A stretch of DNA of 49,727 nt from Bog-1181 sp964565765 (GTDB lineage: Bacteria > Oederibacteriota > PGYV01 > Palsa-1178), in NCBI GenBank assembly GCA_964565765.1, contig CAZMGF010000013.1, positions 1-49,727 of the forward strand. Direction: 5' to 3'. Below, in pieces: positions 8,632 through 18,600 of this stretch (position 1 is the first letter of the stretch; every line of letters begins with the position of its first letter). Below the pieces are notes generated by a model. It was given only the letters and a program-made list of their open reading frames with translations, ran no database searches and was not told the origin of the DNA. The position numbers were made by a program, and so were the translations under genes.

Positions 8632-9579
8632 TCACCTCGAAAGTTTATATACAAAAACCGCCGTGCCGGTCTGGTCATCTCCTGAAGATAAAGGCGCGAA
8701 CATAAACTGCAGCAGGGCTTCCTTTGCTAGATCGTCAAGCTCGGGATATCCCGAGGTCCTTGATACCATCAGGTTGTCCTTAACGCTTCCATCCCCTTTA
8801 ACCGTAAAATCAATTGCTACTTCCGCCTGAATCCCCTGCTCCTCGGCCCAGCGAGGGTACTGCGGGGATGTTTTTCTCATTATTGACCTTCCTGAAAGCT
8901 GGCCCGTAATAAGAAGCTGCGTCCCCCTCTGCGGCGCTATATTTATTTTTTCCTCGGCTTCCGCCTTCTTTGGCGCCGGAGTCGGCACTACTTTTACAGC
9001 GACCCCTTTTAAGCCGGATCCCGCTTTTGCCATGGCATCGACGGATATTGCCGGGCGCTCCGAAGGCAGAAAACTGCTCCTCGCCGCGCTGGCATTAATA
9101 TTAAGTTTCTGCGGGGCGTTGGCAAGCGTCCTTTGCTGCGCAAGCGCAAGCTTCTGCTGTTCCACCATCTGGGGAGATATTTTTTTCTTTCCTATTTCAT
9201 TGTCAAGGTCCAGTGTCTTCATCGCCGGCTTTAAATTGTCCATTTTGTTCTTGTCAAGAGCCAGCGCCTGCGGCTTGTTAAGGTTCATCTCAGGTTTTTT
9301 TAGGTCCAGAGCCTTCGGCTTATCAAGGGCAAGCTCCATCTTCTGCTTGACCGGTATTAGCTGTTTTAAAATATCAAACATCTTTTTCGGTTTTTCGATT
9401 TCCGGCGGTTTCTTTTCGTCCGGGACCTCTTCAAGCATGGTTATTTCGGTAAGCTTATAGTCCTCCATCTGCTTTTTGTGCTGATAGCTCAAAAACAGCA
9501 GCAAAACGGAAACATGCAGAATTAAAGTAAAAATAAACGAGCCGCTTATGCCCTTTTTGTCATAATCGCTGGCAAACAT
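8632..9579 (-). CDS. TonB-like energy transducer
   Basis: About 315 residues from the ATG at 9579 (AAGGAGATAAAA ribosome-binding site). One N-terminal membrane anchor (about 13-32) is followed by a long Lys/Leu/Asn/Pro-rich linker with repeated Leu-Lys-Pro and Ala-Leu-Asp-Lys units (about 45-200). A C-terminal TonB domain (about 228-315) contains SPQYPRWAEEQGIQAEV, FTVKGDGSV and LDDLAKEALLQFMF. It should span the periplasm and pass proton-motive force from ExbB/ExbD to an outer-membrane or periplasmic partner. No TonB-dependent receptor is present in the window, so the usual nutrient-uptake role is not supported here. The linker is less proline-rich than in E. coli TonB. Confidence 0.88.
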   Translation of the reverse strand: MFASDYDKKGISGSFIFTLILHVSVLLLFLSYQHKKQMEDYKLTEITMLEEVPDEKKPPEIEKPKKMFDILKQLIPVKQKMELALDKPKALDLKKPEMNLNKPQALALDKNKMDNLKPAMKTLDLDNEIGKKKISPQMVEQQKLALAQQRTLANAPQKLNINASAARSSFLPSERPAISVDAMAKAGSGLKGVAVKVVPTPAPKKAEAEEKINIAPQRGTQLLITGQLSGRSIMRKTSPQYPRWAEEQGIQAEVAIDFTVKGDGSVKDNLMVSRTSGYPELDDLAKEALLQFMFAPLSSGDDQTGTAVFVYKLSR

Positions 9580-9589
9580 TTTTATCTCC

Positions 9590-10015
9590 TTATTTTGCGC
9601 CGCCCTTTTTGGACATGGTGGCAAAATACATTTTCTTTGGTTTGGCTTTCTTTATTGTATCCATGGCGTCGGAAACCACGCCTTCTTTTACGTCTTCGTC
9701 TGCCTTTATAATAACGACTTTCTGGTCGGTTTTCATAAGCATCATTGTGACATTTTTCTGCAGTTCAGAGTCGTTCTTAATTTCCACCTGATTTACCGAT
9801 ATTTTACCGTCCTTATCGATGGTAACGGTGACATGTTCCTCGTTCTTCGACTCGTCCGTCATCGCCTTGGGAAGCGTGACGGTAAGCTTCGACTGTGTCA
9901 TAAACGGCGTTGTTACCATGAATATTATAACAAGCACAAGCGAGACATCGACGAGCGGTGTAACGTTAATGTCTGTTATGGGCTCGTCTTCCCCGCCTCC
10001 GGTCTTCATGCTCAT
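9590..10015 (-). CDS. exbD: ExbD/TolR-family protein (second copy)
   Basis: 141 residues. The N-terminus holds the family signature ITDINVTPLVDVSLVLVII (14-32), whose Asp in PLVDV is the proton-carrying residue of the membrane helix. A periplasmic domain of mixed beta/alpha type follows. ExbD works with an ExbB pentamer as a proton-driven motor. The start has AGGAGG about 9 bases upstream. It lies 10 bases upstream of the tonB-like gene and 14 bases downstream of another exbD. Two ExbD/TolR proteins with one ExbB/TolQ is also the composition reported for the Myxococcus Agl gliding motor. Confidence 0.93.
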   Translation of the reverse strand: MSMKTGGGEDEPITDINVTPLVDVSLVLVIIFMVTTPFMTQSKLTVTLPKAMTDESKNEEHVTVTIDKDGKISVNQVEIKNDSELQKNVTMMLMKTDQKVVIIKADEDVKEGVVSDAMDTIKKAKPKKMYFATMSKKGGAK

Positions 10016-10029
10016 ATGCTATTTCCTCC

Positions 10030-10464
10030 TTATTCCTGATCTTCGGTTGCTGCTTTCTTGCCCTTGTCTTCCCTCATTATTGAAAGAGATTTTGCCCCGG
10101 CCCTTTTTGTCTGGTCAAGCACCCAGACAAGCCTGCCGTGTATCGCGTCGGCGTCGCAGGTTACAATGGCCAGCTTTTTCTTGTTTGCGGCCATTTTCTG
10201 CTGCATGAGAGGATAAAACTGGTCCTCTGTGACCTTTACATTATCGACAAGTATCGCTTTATTGGTTATTTTCAGCTGAACAGCTTCGCTCTTGGTTGAT
10301 TTCCCGAGCGACTCCGTCACTTTGGACGAAGTCACTATTATTCCCGACTGCACAACCATAGGCGCCGTCACCATGAATATTATGACAAGCACCAGCGAGA
10401 TATCGACCAGAGGCGTTACATTAATGTCTGTTATGCCCGAGTCTTCATCCGCGCTTCCTGCCAC
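10030..10464 (-). CDS. exbD: ExbD/TolR-family protein (first copy)
   Basis: 144 residues from a GTG start at 10464 (VAGSADEDSGITDINVTP), chosen because GGGGAGG lies 6 bases before it. A longer frame back to 10527 would add 21 residues unlike the family. The signature ITDINVTPLVDISLVLVII carries the conserved membrane Asp. The gene overlaps the end of exbB by 20 bases, so the two should be translationally coupled. Apart from the first ~45 residues the sequence differs strongly from the second copy, so this is an old duplication or two distinct subunits forming a heterodimer. Confidence 0.9.
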   Translation of the reverse strand: MAGSADEDSGITDINVTPLVDISLVLVIIFMVTAPMVVQSGIIVTSSKVTESLGKSTKSEAVQLKITNKAILVDNVKVTEDQFYPLMQQKMAANKKKLAIVTCDADAIHGRLVWVLDQTKRAGAKSLSIMREDKGKKAATEDQE

Positions 10465-11095
10465 TTGCGCCCTCCCCGTAATTTGCCAGTAGAACCAGCA
10501 ATTTTTTGGAAACAGCATCCATTTCAACAGAGATTGTTTTTACCCTTTTCATAAAAAGGTTGAAAAGAATAACCGCCGGAATAGCTACAGCCAGTCCCGC
10601 AGCGGTCGCGATAAGGGCCTCGGCGATGCCGACCATGACAACTTCAGGGCCGCCGCCTGCCGAGCTTGCCAGGTCCTTAAAGGCCTTGATGATACCCATA
10701 ACGGTTCCGAGCAGCCCGATGAACGGGCAGGTGTTTCCGAGCGTCCCGAGGATATCAAGGTACCTGTCCAGGTTGAGCCTTTCTTCCATCCTTTTGGCTT
10801 CCATTAACTTGTCGTTTTCTTCCCTGGGGAACTGCCTGTTTTCAAGGCCGAAGCGCACGACTGCCGCCACGTTTCCCTTGAATGTTTTTGAATAATCAAT
10901 GGCCTCTTTGTACGAGCCGTCTACTATGAACCCTTTTATCTTCTCCATAAACGCGTCGGAATCGAGCCTGGTTTTCTGGAAGTAAATGAACCTTTCTATT
11001 GCGATTGTGATAACAACGATTGAGAGTAAAAGCATCAAAACAATGATCCAGCTGCTTCTTAAGACCTGAATTACGTCAATTGAATAAGCTCCCAT
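10445..11095 (-). CDS. exbB: ExbB/TolQ/MotA-family proton channel
   Basis: 216 residues with three membrane helices (about 14-34, 115-140 and 158-182). The family block is TCPFIGLLGTVMGIIKAF, followed by GIAEALIATAAGLAVAIPAVILFN, the region that lines the proton path. It forms the inner-membrane stator with the two ExbD proteins encoded next. Its ATG has an AAAAGGAGG ribosome-binding site. It follows the large TPR gene by 38 bases without a terminator, which suggests one transcript for the whole surface-protein/motor block. Confidence 0.95.
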   Translation of the reverse strand: MGAYSIDVIQVLRSSWIIVLMLLLSIVVITIAIERFIYFQKTRLDSDAFMEKIKGFIVDGSYKEAIDYSKTFKGNVAAVVRFGLENRQFPREENDKLMEAKRMEERLNLDRYLDILGTLGNTCPFIGLLGTVMGIIKAFKDLASSAGGGPEVVMVGIAEALIATAAGLAVAIPAVILFNLFMKRVKTISVEMDAVSKKLLVLLANYGEGASGRKRG

Positions 11096-11133
11096 GTCTT
11101 AAAAACCTCCTTTTAATAATGTATAGTCAGATT

Positions 11134-14100
11134 TTATTTCTTTGCTCCGGATGTGCTTGTTGCCGCCGCCGCGGGCGTATTTTCCGCCGCAGGCGCCGCT
11201 GTTGCGCTTACCGCTGATGCCGCCCCGCCAGCTTTAAATACATCGGGGTATGCTGCTTTTATATCTTCTTTGCGCTGCTTGGCTCCCTGCACATACTGCG
11301 CTGGGCCGTTTGAAACAGCCACAACCTCATATACGTTAACCGCGTTCTTCCAGTCGCTTTTTTCCTCGTAAAGCCCCGCCAGCGCTATCAATGCCGTTAC
11401 CCTGAAAACGTTCTCGGGCGGCCCGGCTTTCATAAGAAGGTTGTATACCTCTATGGCCTTGTCCGGCTGCTCTGTCTGCGCGTAAATGTCACCCTGCCTG
11501 TAAAGGGCCTCGTCACGGGTCGCATCATCCTTTGCCACCTTGTATACTTCATCATAGGCCGCGACCGCTTCCTTGTACCTCTTGGCCTCAAGATACATTC
11601 CTGCTATCTGAAGGTCTATATCCTTGGACTTGGGGTCGTTCGGATAAGTCTTGGCGAATCTTTTATACGCGACGATTGAATCGTCCTGTTTCCCCGAGTC
11701 CGCGTAGGCAAGCGCCACGTTGTACATGGCGTTTGTCTCATATTCAGTTCCGGGATATCTTTCGATTATCCTTTCATAATAAAATATCGCGTCAACGTAA
11801 TTTTTGGCCATATACGCCGCTGTGGCCAGCCTGAATGTAACATCCGGCGCCAGCTCGTGCTTAGGATAATTCTTGATGAAAGCCTTGTATGCCGCCACAG
11901 CGTCATCGCTCTTCTGCAGCCCGTCATAACAGGCGCCCACATAGTAATTCGCGTTAATGGCCATTGAATCGTTCGGAAACTGCTGTATAACCTTGTTAAA
12001 AGCGTCGATTGCTTCCTTGAACTTATTCAGGGTGTAATAAGTCTCCGCCGCTTTATACAGGGCGTTTACAGCCAGGTTTGAATTCGGGTATTTGTTGTAA
12101 AATTCAAGGAGCAGTTTAGGATCGTTCGCCTTTTCAGCTTTTCTGTAAGAGGCTCTCTGCATCCCCTCGTCCACGCTTGTGACCTTGTTGGAATCCGGGT
12201 ATTTTACCATGAATTTTTTATACGCTTCCACTGCCTTTGTTTCCTGCTCCGAATTGTAATAAACTTCGGCTATTGACAGCATGGCGTCCTCGGCAGTGTC
12301 ACTCTTGGGATATTTTTCGATAATAGACTGGAAACCCGCAAGGGCCTTGTCGTACTGTGCGGCTTTGTTATAAATGTCGGAAAGCTTGAATATGGCCTCC
12401 GGCGCCCTCTTTGATTTCGGATATTTTCCAGCGAGTATCTGCCACGATTTTATCGCGTCATTATAAAATTCCTGCACCTCAAACGCCCTGCCCTGCTCAA
12501 AAAGGGCCTCCGCCGTCATTTCAAAATCCTTGTCTTTTTCATGAGAGTAGGCAAATTCGCCGTATTTCTGCGTTGCCTTGTCATAGGCTTTCTCGGAGAA
12601 ATATGTATTGGCAATCAAAAGTTCGCACTCTTTTTTCACGTCGGCAGGCGCGGTTGCTGTGGATATGACGTCGTTGGCCATTGTCCGGGCGCCCTTGAAA
12701 TTTTCAACCTCATAAAAACACCAGGCCAGGTTTGCCCTGGACTCCACTGTAATATCGCTGTCATAATAGCTTTCCACTATTTGCTGGAATGATTTTGCCG
12801 CCAGGCCGTATATTCCCGTTTTCATATAAGAAGCGCCCAGGTAATAATATGCCCTTGCCCTTATATTCGGCTTTGGCGACTGGAACTTCTCGGATAATAT
12901 ATTCAGCGTCGCGGAAGCTTCGCTGGTCAGGATGGCGTACTGCCCCTGGTTGTAATAGCATAATTCTTCCATTAAAAGCGAGGCTTCGGTCAAATCTGAA
13001 TATTTAAATTTATCAAGGATGAACTTGTAGGCTTCAAGAGCCGGGCCGTATTTTTTCTGTTCGTAAAAGGAATTGCCAAGCAGGTAGTAGCCCAGGGGCA
13101 GGCTGTCGTGGGTGGTAAATTTTTGCGTAAAAGATGTGAGCACTTCCTCAGCTTTTTCGTACTGTTTGAGGCTGACATAACACCAGCCCGCCTTGACCTG
13201 TGACGACGAAAAAGCGTCATAAACATCCGGATAACCGTCAAGAACCTTCTGGTATGAAGCGAGCGCCTCGGCAAACTTATTCTGCTTTAACATGCACTCG
13301 CCGACAAGATACAGCGCATAAGCCTTGACCCTTTTATCCCCTGATGAGTCCATGACCTGCTTATATACCAGCGCGGCCTGGTCGTATTTTTTATCCTTGA
13401 ATAAAGCCGCCCCTTTTTTATAAACAGCGTATGGTTCAAGCGGGCTGCCGGGAAAAAGGGAAATAAAGCTTGTGTAATCATCCGCTGCGACCTTATAATT
13501 CTCGCCTTTGTAAAAGGCCTCCGCCTTGTTGTAAAGTGCGCTTTCCAGGTATTTTGAATTCTTCGCGTCATCGCCTTCGCTCACACTCTTGAAAGCCTCT
13601 GAAGCGTCAAGGTATTTCGGGGGCACCTGCCTTAAAAGGCTCTGGCCGTAATAATAATAAGCTGCGTCCGTCTTTAAAGTAGAAAGCTTGGCTGCCGCGT
13701 CGTCGTATCTTCCGAGGTAATAATCAATGAGGCCGCCTATAAATTTTATATTGTCATCTTTGGCGTAATAAGGGGATTTCGCGAGGAAGTCCGAAAGTTC
13801 CCTGTCTGCTTTTTTGAATTCCTTTGTATTAAGATAGGACAATGAAATTCCATATACAGCTTCCATCATAAAAAGGCTGTTTGAGTATTTAAACCTGAAA
13901 GCGTTCCAGACATCAATTGCATCGTCATATTTACCCATATTATACAGCGCCTCGCCCATCTTATAGTCGGCGCTGTCGGCGTACGGCGACGAAGAATACT
14001 GGTCAAGGACGCTCTTGAAAACATCAAGTTCTTCCTGGTATTTTTTCAGCCCCTGCAGGGTAACACCCTTCAAATAAACCGCCCTGGAAGCCTCAAGCCT

Positions 14101-14304
14101 GTTATTGTCCTTCCAGCGCGCTGCAAAATTATCCAGTTTGTCATATGTATCCTTGGCCGTCGGGGAGGTCTTATACGCGTCCATTACCATTGCCCAGTTC
14201 TTTGATATTTCCTTTTCGTCATCGGCTTTTGCGGTAAAGGGAGCGGCTGTAAAAACAATGGCCAACAGAAGAAAAACCGTAAATAAGTTGATTCTCTTTG
14301 TCAT
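11134..14304 (-). CDS. Large exported TPR-repeat protein
   Basis: 1056 residues. A signal peptide (about 1-27, ending FTAKA) is followed by some 25 tetratricopeptide units of 34-38 residues from about 45 to 1000, recognisable by repeats such as YDKALAGFQSIIEKYPKSDT and AEDAMLSIAEVYYN. The protein ends in an Ala/Thr/Pro-rich tail of about 30 residues. The repeats resemble YbgF/CpoB and BamD, which bind Tol/Ton or outer-membrane partners. Such a superhelix would be long enough to scaffold a trans-envelope complex. It sits between a PorV-like barrel gene and exbB, with gaps of 31 and 38 bases. A scaffold role for the neighbouring motor is inference. Confidence 0.9.
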   Translation of the reverse strand: MTKRINLFTVFLLLAIVFTAAPFTAKADDEKEISKNWAMVMDAYKTSPTAKDTYDKLDNFAARWKDNNRLEASRAVYLKGVTLQGLKKYQEELDVFKSVLDQYSSSPYADSADYKMGEALYNMGKYDDAIDVWNAFRFKYSNSLFMMEAVYGISLSYLNTKEFKKADRELSDFLAKSPYYAKDDNIKFIGGLIDYYLGRYDDAAAKLSTLKTDAAYYYYGQSLLRQVPPKYLDASEAFKSVSEGDDAKNSKYLESALYNKAEAFYKGENYKVAADDYTSFISLFPGSPLEPYAVYKKGAALFKDKKYDQAALVYKQVMDSSGDKRVKAYALYLVGECMLKQNKFAEALASYQKVLDGYPDVYDAFSSSQVKAGWCYVSLKQYEKAEEVLTSFTQKFTTHDSLPLGYYLLGNSFYEQKKYGPALEAYKFILDKFKYSDLTEASLLMEELCYYNQGQYAILTSEASATLNILSEKFQSPKPNIRARAYYYLGASYMKTGIYGLAAKSFQQIVESYYDSDITVESRANLAWCFYEVENFKGARTMANDVISTATAPADVKKECELLIANTYFSEKAYDKATQKYGEFAYSHEKDKDFEMTAEALFEQGRAFEVQEFYNDAIKSWQILAGKYPKSKRAPEAIFKLSDIYNKAAQYDKALAGFQSIIEKYPKSDTAEDAMLSIAEVYYNSEQETKAVEAYKKFMVKYPDSNKVTSVDEGMQRASYRKAEKANDPKLLLEFYNKYPNSNLAVNALYKAAETYYTLNKFKEAIDAFNKVIQQFPNDSMAINANYYVGACYDGLQKSDDAVAAYKAFIKNYPKHELAPDVTFRLATAAYMAKNYVDAIFYYERIIERYPGTEYETNAMYNVALAYADSGKQDDSIVAYKRFAKTYPNDPKSKDIDLQIAGMYLEAKRYKEAVAAYDEVYKVAKDDATRDEALYRQGDIYAQTEQPDKAIEVYNLLMKAGPPENVFRVTALIALAGLYEEKSDWKNAVNVYEVVAVSNGPAQYVQGAKQRKEDIKAAYPDVFKAGGAASAVSATAAPAAENTPAAAATSTSGAKK

Positions 14305-14335
14305 GTATTATCCTCACCTTTTTTATTAATTTACT

Positions 14336-15568
14336 TTATTCCTCAAGCTTTATCGAGCCCGGCTGCATAGGAATTGCAGACGATACCTTCACTGTTTCCT
14401 TGCCGGATTCTATGGAAGTGTTGTTCTTGTCCTTTACCTTCATGACGATTTTGTACTCACCGTCGGATACAGGGAGCCCCCTGTCGTCTTTTCCGTCCCA
14501 TATAATTGATGTGGGCGGTTTTTCGTCGCCTGAATATGTCCTGACAACATCGCCGTCCTCGTTCATTATGTTAAGTTCCCATTCTGATATGGGGTATTTG
14601 GTTACTGCATAAATGGCGATTGTTGTGTTTTTCTTTACTCCGACCGGCGAGAATATATTCGGGTCGGCCTTCAGGTTTATGTCAAACCCGCCGAACTCCA
14701 GGGTCAGAGCCGCCCTGTTCGTGATTCCCAGTGTGTCAATAGAGATTGAATAATCAAGTTTGACTGGTTTTATAAGGTAGCCGGCGCCGAACGTGATTTC
14801 AGTCTCGTCATAACCCACGCGGAGCGCGAGGTCCTGTATGGGATAGGCTTCAACTCCCATCATAAATTTCAAATCCTGCTGGGTAAATTCTTTTTCAATA
14901 TCAAATACAGGTATTATCCTGTCGCCCAGGAATTTAAAGGCGAATCCAAGCTTCATTGTTATCGGGAAAGATTCCGCGGTATCGCTAAGTTTTACAGTGG
15001 GAGGCACTATATTTATGATGTCAAGCCCGACGTTTATCATTTCGGTCGGCGTCCACAGCAGTGCGGCGTCAGCGCCGAACCCCATGCCGTTTTCCAAAAA
15101 TACGGATTCATCAACAAGTTTTAGGTTGACTCCGCCGGCGAGCCACGGCGTCATATCTTTGGCGTAAGATAATATGAAAGCCTGGTCCGATATCCCGAAT
15201 GTTCCGCTTGTGTTCCAGTTGTTGTCCCTTGAATCGTAGCCCGTGGAACCGAGCCTTAAATAACTTAAAGCAAATGTGCCCACGCCGGAGACCGGATAAG
15301 TAACCGCCGCAAAATCGAACATAGTATCATAAAATAAAGCCACATGCTGCAGGGTTATCTGCAGGGGATTTTGCTGGGCCAGGCCGGCAGGGTTGTAAAT
15401 GACGGCCGAAGGGTCGTCAGCAAGGCCTGTAAAGGCGCGTCCAAGGCCGGAGGCTTCTCCGCCGATGCCCCAGGTCAGGTATTCTCCCGGCGTGCCGTAA
15501 TCACCCGCAGCAAAGGCAAAAGCAGCCATGCCGGCGCATATTAATATTACAGAAACTATTCTTTTCAT
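14336..15568 (-). CDS. PorV/PorQ-like (UPF0164) outer-membrane barrel with FlgD-type Ig tail
   Basis: 410 residues. A signal peptide (1-20) is followed by WGIGGEASGLGRAFTGLADDPSAVIYNPAGLA (given by position, about 33-64), the N-terminal signature of FadL-like PorV/PorQ barrels, in which a short helix precedes the DPSA-NPAG motif. Alternating beta strands run to about 305. The last ~100 residues form an FlgD/Ig-like module (VKKNTTIAIYAV, IIWDGKDDRGLPVSDGEYKI). In Bacteroidetes PorV helps release type IX secretion cargo, but related barrels occur in many phyla without it. It lies directly after the giant Ig-repeat gene, so it may serve as outer-membrane partner or anchor for that protein. Good ribosome-binding site GGAGGTTTTACTT. 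Confidence 0.82.
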   Translation of the reverse strand: MKRIVSVILICAGMAAFAFAAGDYGTPGEYLTWGIGGEASGLGRAFTGLADDPSAVIYNPAGLAQQNPLQITLQHVALFYDTMFDFAAVTYPVSGVGTFALSYLRLGSTGYDSRDNNWNTSGTFGISDQAFILSYAKDMTPWLAGGVNLKLVDESVFLENGMGFGADAALLWTPTEMINVGLDIINIVPPTVKLSDTAESFPITMKLGFAFKFLGDRIIPVFDIEKEFTQQDLKFMMGVEAYPIQDLALRVGYDETEITFGAGYLIKPVKLDYSISIDTLGITNRAALTLEFGGFDINLKADPNIFSPVGVKKNTTIAIYAVTKYPISEWELNIMNEDGDVVRTYSGDEKPPTSIIWDGKDDRGLPVSDGEYKIVMKVKDKNNTSIESGKETVKVSSAIPMQPGSIKLEE

Positions 15569-15601
15569 AAGTAAAACCTCCGTCGCGTTATTATACTTAA
15601 T

Positions 15602-15630
15602 AACAATAACCCACAGTCAGGGTTATTGTT
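15602..15630. terminator. Inverted repeat, possible terminator after the giant gene
   Basis: Two 11-base arms (15602-15612 and 15620-15630) are perfectly complementary around a 7-base loop. On the plus strand seven Ts follow; on the minus strand, the direction of transcription here, only a weak T-rich tract follows. It lies between the giant surface-protein gene and the PorV-like gene and may attenuate read-through so that the downstream genes are expressed at a different level. Confidence 0.5.
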
Positions 15631-15649
15631 TTTTTAATTTATATAATAT

Positions 15650-18600
15650 TTATTTTGCAACCGCGATCTTGCGTATCATGTTTTTCGTGGCATTCTGGAT
15701 CACGGTGTTAACGACGCATATGTAGCCGCCGTTGCCCACTACCTGTCCCTTGTTATTTTTGCCGTTCCAGACGAATGTGTTCATCCCGGCCGTGGCTCCA
15801 GGGCTTCCGGCGTTAATGCTTGTATTGAAGACAAGGTCGCCGAATAGATTGTATATGGTTATCTTCACATTCTGGTTGGTATCCATTAAATATGAAATAT
15901 TCGTGTTCTCGGCCCCTGCCTTGAACGGATTGGGGTAATTAGATACTTGCCCGAGTATCGGAGCGACAACAGATACCTCAATTTTAACGGAACTTATTTT
16001 TCCGTTGTAATTTCCCATGATAGTATCCACTTCGTTCTGATAACTGCCGTAGAACTGAACCACCGCTGTACCTGTGGCGTCAGTCAGGGCGCTTGCTATC
16101 TGTGTGTTGGAAACAGGGTCAAAGACTCCATTGCCTGACTGTATATTAAATGTAACGTTTACGCCTATTACAGGATTGCCGTTGCCGTCAACCACCCTGC
16201 CGTAAACATTAGTGGCGGTATTTGCCCTGACGTTCTGGTTCTGCGCCGAAACTGTAAAGGTCACAGAATTAGGGTTTGCGCCCATAACAATTATCGGCGA
16301 ATATTTTGGGGAAAGGGCGTTTGTGGGATCAGAGACTTTTATCCTGAAGCTTGTCGCGTCAGTATAACTCTGCAGCATTGTAATATATGAACCCAGATTT
16401 GTGGTCGTAGCGCTTGGTATCCCGAGCGTGCCTCCAAGAACCGTTAATGTGTCCACTGAAACCGGGGTGCAGTTAAAGAGGTAAACCGCGCCATAAACCG
16501 GTATACTTGTTCCGCCGCTGTCTACAGTTACCTCAAATCCAAATGTATTCGGCGCCGCAGTTGTTATAACATTTACCGTATTTGTCCACGCGTCCGCGGA
16601 TGTTGCCCTTGCATAAACAAGGAAACCGAGATTTCCTCCAGTAATAACATTTACAGATGTAGGATTCTGATAGCAGGTTACGTTCAATGCCCCGTTATCA
16701 ATATCAGAAACATTGAGTGAAATATTGTCTGTCGCTGTAACATCAATATGCGCCGTCAGGGTAATCGCGCCAGGATACGCATCCCCTACCTGTCCCGTAA
16801 AACTGTTGGCGACTGTGGGAAATGAAGTAGCAAGCACATAGGAGTTCGGCGCGGGTCCGGTAATCTTGATATGGTCATTATTTCCTGTGGTAAAATTACC
16901 ATATATATCAGATACCTGTATGGTTACAGGGAACGGCTGGGTTGAAAGCTCAGCTGAAGCAGTGCCAATTATACCATTATCCCAGTATGCGCCCGCTGTA
17001 TTCCAGTTTCCCGCGCCATTATTGACCGTAAGCCCCGGCACGAGCATCTGTATACCATAGGGCGTTCCGGCTAAAGTTGTAAATGTCGGCGTTGTAAAAT
17101 TCTGCATATTTATATTTGTATAATCAGCTGTAACGCTGACACCTGTCATGGCCGTGTGAAATATCAAATTAACTGTTGCCTGGCCAGTTGTCTCATTTAT
17201 CGCCACAGGTGTTACAGGAATTGCGTACAAGTCATTTGTGGCCACAGTTACTGTCTGTCCGAGAACATCCGCGGAACCCGTTACTATATTTCCGTACGCA
17301 TCGCATGCGTATATTGTAAATACATATCCTGTTGGAGTATGGGCCGCGTCATTAACAATGGTTGTGTTGCTTCCCCCTCCCGATGTCCAGAACGGCGGTT
17401 TTGTGGGATCATACATCAGGAACTGCATGGATACAGGATCCGTGAAAAATCCCGGTTTTGGGGACATGCCCGTTGTCGTCACAAACAGCCTTTTAAAATT
17501 ATTTGGATTTATAGTTATTGCATTCGATATTCCGCTTGCAGTGTTATATTGGGCGGTTATATGGGTATTTGAAGAATGCGCCTCAAAAAGCTGAGTGCTG
17601 GCAACTGCCAGCCCTTTTGTCAAAGGATAGGTGTTGGGCAGCATTGTATTGGCTCCGCTTACTGAATCATCGGATAAACTCACGGTGCTGTTGAAAGGTA
17701 CACCGCCGTTGGTGTCGTCACAAATGTTTCCATACGCATCATAAGCTGTAATAGTAATATTAAAGGGAATTCCTGCGGTCACAGCCGTTGTAGGCGCCAA
17801 AACCGTGAAGTTATTATATGTAGTATGCCTGACTAATATTTCCGGCGATGTGTCCTTTAAACTTCCATTTGTATTATCTGTCGCGGTTACGCTTTGCTGC
17901 CCTGTCAAACCTACTGTCCTTAATACAAAACCGGAGGCCGATTGAAATTCTCCGCTGACGATTGGAGCCAAATATAAAAGGCTATTACCATCAACCGTTG
18001 CATTGGGATCAGTTGAGGTAACCTGGCATGTTCCCGAAGCAATTGTCACCTGATTGTAATAATTATCAACATAAAAAATTGTAAATTCGTGTCCCGAACC
18101 GGCTTCCACAACATTAGGAGGTGTGCTTGCATATCCTATATAGCCCGGAATTCCAACATTATTTAAACCCGCCAAATTAGACATCCCATCCGGTATTACT
18201 TGAATTCCCGTGACAGGGCCTGGATTTACATTGAATGAATTTGATCCAAATTGTGTCGCGCCAAATTGTGCCCGAACAACATCATTGGCATATGCTCGGT
18301 AAATGGCTACCTGCATTACCGCGACGCCACCAGAAAACGCAATTGACGTGGTTGGCGCTATTGTGTTTTCCGATGTTGTATAATCTGACGGCGCAGAAAT
18401 ATTCACCGTTCCATTAAAACCGGTAGCCACAACTCCGATTGAAGAATAAGCTGTCATAGATATTGAAAATGCAGTTCCTGCATATACATCCGTTAAATTT
18501 CCGCCGCCAGGCGCTGTAATAGTTATATTCTTAATTGTATATATTGCTATATCTATTGGTAAATGTGCCGGTGGATTGGACGCTATGCTTCCCTGCGTTG

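Noticed and set aside
10465..10527. Longer N-terminus for the first exbD
   Set aside because: The 21 extra residues lie in the exbB coding region, do not match ExbD proteins, and the GTG at 10464 has an excellent ribosome-binding site.
12990..13571. Two Arg-rich frames inside the TPR gene
   Set aside because: Same strand, shifted frame of a repeat-rich gene; the repeats keep the frame open by codon bias.
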